A DNA stretch of 64,000 nt from assembly GCA_007922305.1 (NCBI GenBank), contig ML677373.1:19797817-19861816 (forward strand). Direction: 5' to 3'. This document shows positions 61,527-64,000 of this stretch, piece after piece (the first letter of the stretch is position 1; every line of letters begins with the position of its first letter). The position numbers were made by a program, and so were the translations under genes. The stretch is from Dermatemys mawii. Lineage: Eukaryota > Chordata > Testudines > Dermatemydidae. Below the pieces are notes generated by a model that saw only the letters and a list, made by a program, of their open reading frames with translations, did no database searches and had not been told where the DNA came from.

Positions 61527-61698
61527 CTACTTTGGAAGCTCCTGCTTGAGCTGGTTCCTACGATCCAGCTTGCTCATAACCTGGGTAATATCCACATTTG
61601 TTGCTGCTTCTTTGGCCTTGGCCTCCTCTTCCTGCTGCCTCAGGATGACGGGGCTGGGGCTGGAGCGGAGGTGACGGCGTGCGAATGGGAAACTGGAA
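61527..61698 (-). CDS. Candidate 3'-terminal coding exon with TAG stop
   Basis: This minus-strand segment follows a long pyrimidine tract and acceptor (TCTCTCTTTCTCTCTCAG, 61699 upward). It has one completing base, 56 codons and a TAG at 61529-61527. The peptide has an Arg/Ser-rich start ([18 protein letters not shown]), then an acidic-basic helix ([19 protein letters not shown]) and a charged C-terminus ([15 protein letters not shown]). The helix pattern and lack of low-complexity bias argue for real coding sequence. It lies upstream, in transcript direction, of the four exons at 60.5-53.0 kb, so it is either the last exon of a neighbouring minus-strand gene or an alternative C-terminal exon. 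A weak GT (AAA|GTAGGC) just before the stop could make it internal, but its phase does not fit the exon at 60452. Identity unknown. Confidence 0.55.
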
Positions 61699-62754
61699 CT
61701 GAGAGAGAAAGAGAGAGAATCAGGGAGTTACTGGGGGACAGAGAGAGGCAAAACTGAGCAGAAGATGGGACCTGGTCACCAAAAGCCCAAGGAAGCTGCT
61801 TGGAGGGACGGGGGTTGTTAGCGTCTTCCATTTAGAGCCAATGACCTGCAGAAAAAACGTGCTTGCTACAGATTCACATTCCAGACATCTCAGCAGAACC
61901 CAGCCCCAGGGCCTGGCCCTGCCCCAATTAACATCAATATCAGAACTCCCCTTAACTTCCTCAGGAGCCAGTCCCCGATGCTGCAAATGTTTATGTCTGC
62001 ACGCGACGATCGTCCCGCTGACGCCAGCGCAGTTCAGCCATACAATGCACTGAGCAGACTTTTCCCAGGGCATTTCCTGCAGATTCATCCTTCCGGCCCA
62101 TTTGCACACCACCCCGATGTCCCGTTGTTACGAAATTTCAGACAAGCAGTAACTTAATGGTGAGACTGTGCAGGATTTAGACACTCCATATAAACCACTT
62201 AGCTGGGAAAGGCTCTGCAGCAGCATGAAGATGTCATGAAAATGGGACCACGTTTGAAGCAGCCAAACTGCTCAAATGTCACTGATTTCAAATGTTGCTG
62301 GGAATATTTTGTTCATCTCTCGTTCTGCCACCCTTAATCACTCTGAGTTCACACTGAAATCAGTGGAACTATCTGCACAGGAAGGCATGACTTATCACGA
62401 AGAAAGACGGCAGAATCTGGCCCTAACCAGGGGAAATGGTGTAAAATAGTAGCAAGTCCCTGTTACTGTCTCATTTAGAATCTCTTAGAGAGGACACTGG
62501 ATACAGAAACACCTAAATTCTGACACCACCCCAAGAACCCCCAAATTTCCCTTGGCTGGTGCCAATTATTCCAAAGGAACAGACGTTTGTTTTCGACACA
62601 CAGCACATAACACAGCCATTCACTGAGAAACTTGATGGCCCCAGGTAGAGAAGAAATACCGATGATAGAAACAGCCCCTTCAATGAATCCCTGAGGCTAT
62701 GTATTAGGTGAGCGTGTGGGCTCTGGTCCCAGCGTCTGCACAAAGGTGGCACAT
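61699..62754. other. Unassigned, upstream of the terminal exon candidate
   Basis: It holds the pyrimidine tract of the acceptor and an ambiguous exon-like piece at 61770-61845. Otherwise nothing is recognised. Confidence 0.4.
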
Positions 62755-62915
62755 GTATGAGATAACATAAGATGCTGATACTTGACACTTTGATCGCATC
62801 TCCAGGCACTTTCAAACAGTAGCAGGCTATGAATTCCACTGGGAGCCCCCTGGGAGACAGGTAATGTAATACCCATTTCACAGGAGGACATGCTGAGATA
62901 CAGAGAGACGAAGAG
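62755..62915 (-). mobile_element. MIR/LINE-tail type repeat, reverse orientation
   Basis: CCAGGCACTTTCAAACAGTA, GGTAATGTAATACCCATTTC and CATGCTGAGATACAGAGAGA follow reversed order. A 185-residue minus-strand open frame across this stretch is therefore not a gene. Confidence 0.55.
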
Positions 62916-63314
62916 CCTGATTTGTAAACGTGCATTAGTGCATGCGCCATTTCCCCCACTGTGCCCGTTAGGAAAATGCATGTGCAAAGTAAGAGGTTTC
63001 TGGAGCCTGCACATTTTAAAAGCAAACCTGGCTTCAGTGAATGGACACACAAATCAGTCCCTGGTATCAAAAAGGTTGAGACGCCCTCTTAGACCAATGC
63101 TCAAACCCCACCCTAAACGCTTTCTTTAGTGAAATGCATCACCTATTTGGCTGCAAATTACTCCCCTCCTTTCATGAGGAGTTTCCCCTTATACCATCCT
63201 GAGCGGACCTAGAGCAGGGCTCCTCTATAACCTCTACTAGCAAGGCATATCACGCTCCGATGGCCCTCTGTGGCTGTTTAAACAGGAGCTTTCATGTCCT
63301 CTGTGCCACACAGA

Positions 63315-63345
<31 letters not shown>

Positions 63346-63837
63346 CCTTTTCTTTTCCATGATGGAACCATTATCAACAACAATGAAAACAAGTATCAAA
63401 TAAGCAGCCTTTGATGTGTTTCTCTCTCTCGGCATATGCTGGATGCTGTCTGGAGTGTGACTATTACATCCCGGGAGCAGCTATCTGCAAACATGAATGC
63501 ATTTGCCAGAATTACAAGCGACCTCTCGGCACGGCAGCAAGACAGTGGTGACAGCTGGGCGTGTTACAGAGCTGCACGTTGCATCTGCTGGGAGCAGGAG
63601 AGGGGAATTCTAAACCATTATCAGCTACTATTGCAGTCGTACCTGGAAGAGCCCAAGATTCTGCACGGCTTGGTAAGGAACAAGAACAAATCAAGAGCTG
63701 GTATCTCTGAAGAGGAGACACAATCTCCTTACAGGGATCCCGACGTCTCTGACGTCTCAGAGCTGGGATCTGTATCTGCTCCTCAATTACCTTAACACAA
63801 CCTGCCACTGGGAGGGGTGGCCCCCAGTAAGAACCTG
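62916..63837. other. Mostly unassigned DNA
   Basis: It includes the (TC)13 tract. A 119-codon plus-strand frame at 63436-63795 has no support beyond its length. Confidence 0.45.
63315..63340 (+). repeat. (TC)13 microsatellite
   Basis: Thirteen TC units, followed by an impure pyrimidine tract to 63357. Confidence 0.85.
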
Positions 63838-63895
63838 ATCCAAAGCCCACTGAAGTTAGCAGGAGTCTTTCCATTGACTTCAATGGGCTTTGGAT
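63838..63895. mobile_element. Palindromic MITE, 58 bp
   Basis: ATCCAAAGCCCACTGAAGT and ACTTCAATGGGCTTTGGAT are inverted repeats matching at 18 of 19 positions, separated by 20 bases. Confidence 0.7.
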
Positions 63896-64000
63896 GTGGC
63901 CCTATGAGAGCGGGGCTTGTGAGATCCCCTCTCCTTGCTTGCTGGATTAGGGGCTGTCAGGGTCACAGGGAGAGAGAGGAGATCCCTGTCCCAGAGGCAG

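Noticed and set aside
61770..61845. Exon-like piece after a strong minus-strand acceptor, with an ATG at 61831 (MEDANNPRPSKQLPWAF)
   Set aside because: The only donors (GTGACC, GTCCCA) are weak, and the ATG frame does not join the exon at 61698 in its best frame. It could be a 5' exon, but I cannot support it.
62513..63070. 185-codon minus-strand open frame
   Set aside because: Overlaps a reversed MIR-type repeat, and the Cys/Leu-rich product is unlike a real protein.
63656..63691. 36-nt plus-strand micro-exon between ATTGCAG and GTAAGG
   Set aside because: Too short to judge, with no partner exon on the plus strand.

Overview
The window looks like nuclear DNA of a turtle (Testudines), almost certainly a hidden-necked (cryptodiran) species. 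The best evidence is a complete tRNA-derived SINE with a CR1-type tail at 58311-58502 (minus strand), which has the architecture described for the tortoise Pol III/SINE. Several CR1 LINE 3' ends with turtle-like tails, old amniote SINEs of the MIR/CORE type, and many short palindromic DNA transposons agree with this. I identified repeat families by recognising their sequence; I ran no database search.

Layout. Positions 1 to about 52 kb are mostly AT-rich and intergenic or intronic. I recognise no intact gene there. This part holds truncated CR1 copies, amniote SINEs, a solo LTR (9669-10041), a decayed fragment of a GIY-YIG (Penelope-like) retroelement (19311-19840), two opposed copies of a palindromic DNA transposon (18670-18912 and 26992-27275), a hAT-type non-autonomous element with a target-site duplication (45406-45764), a 45-bp palindromic minisatellite (26186-26368) and several microsatellites. 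Most open frames here are short, lack splice context or lie over repeats.

From about 52 to 62 kb the sequence becomes GC-richer, and the only good coding evidence appears, all on the minus strand. Four candidate internal exons (60360-60452, 60211-60282, 54129-54631, 53030-53169) have consensus splice sites, open frames and phases that fit in genomic order. They probably belong to one gene transcribed right to left, whose remaining exons lie between them or outside the window. A fifth segment (61527-61698) looks like a 3'-terminal coding exon ending in TAG. It may be the end of an upstream neighbouring gene or an alternative C-terminus. I do not recognise the protein. The largest exon encodes a Ser/Thr/Pro-rich, probably disordered segment with a short basic patch.

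The right end (62-64 kb) returns to repeats: an old SINE, a (TC)n tract and a palindromic element. No rRNA, genuine tRNA gene, CRISPR or prokaryotic feature was seen.
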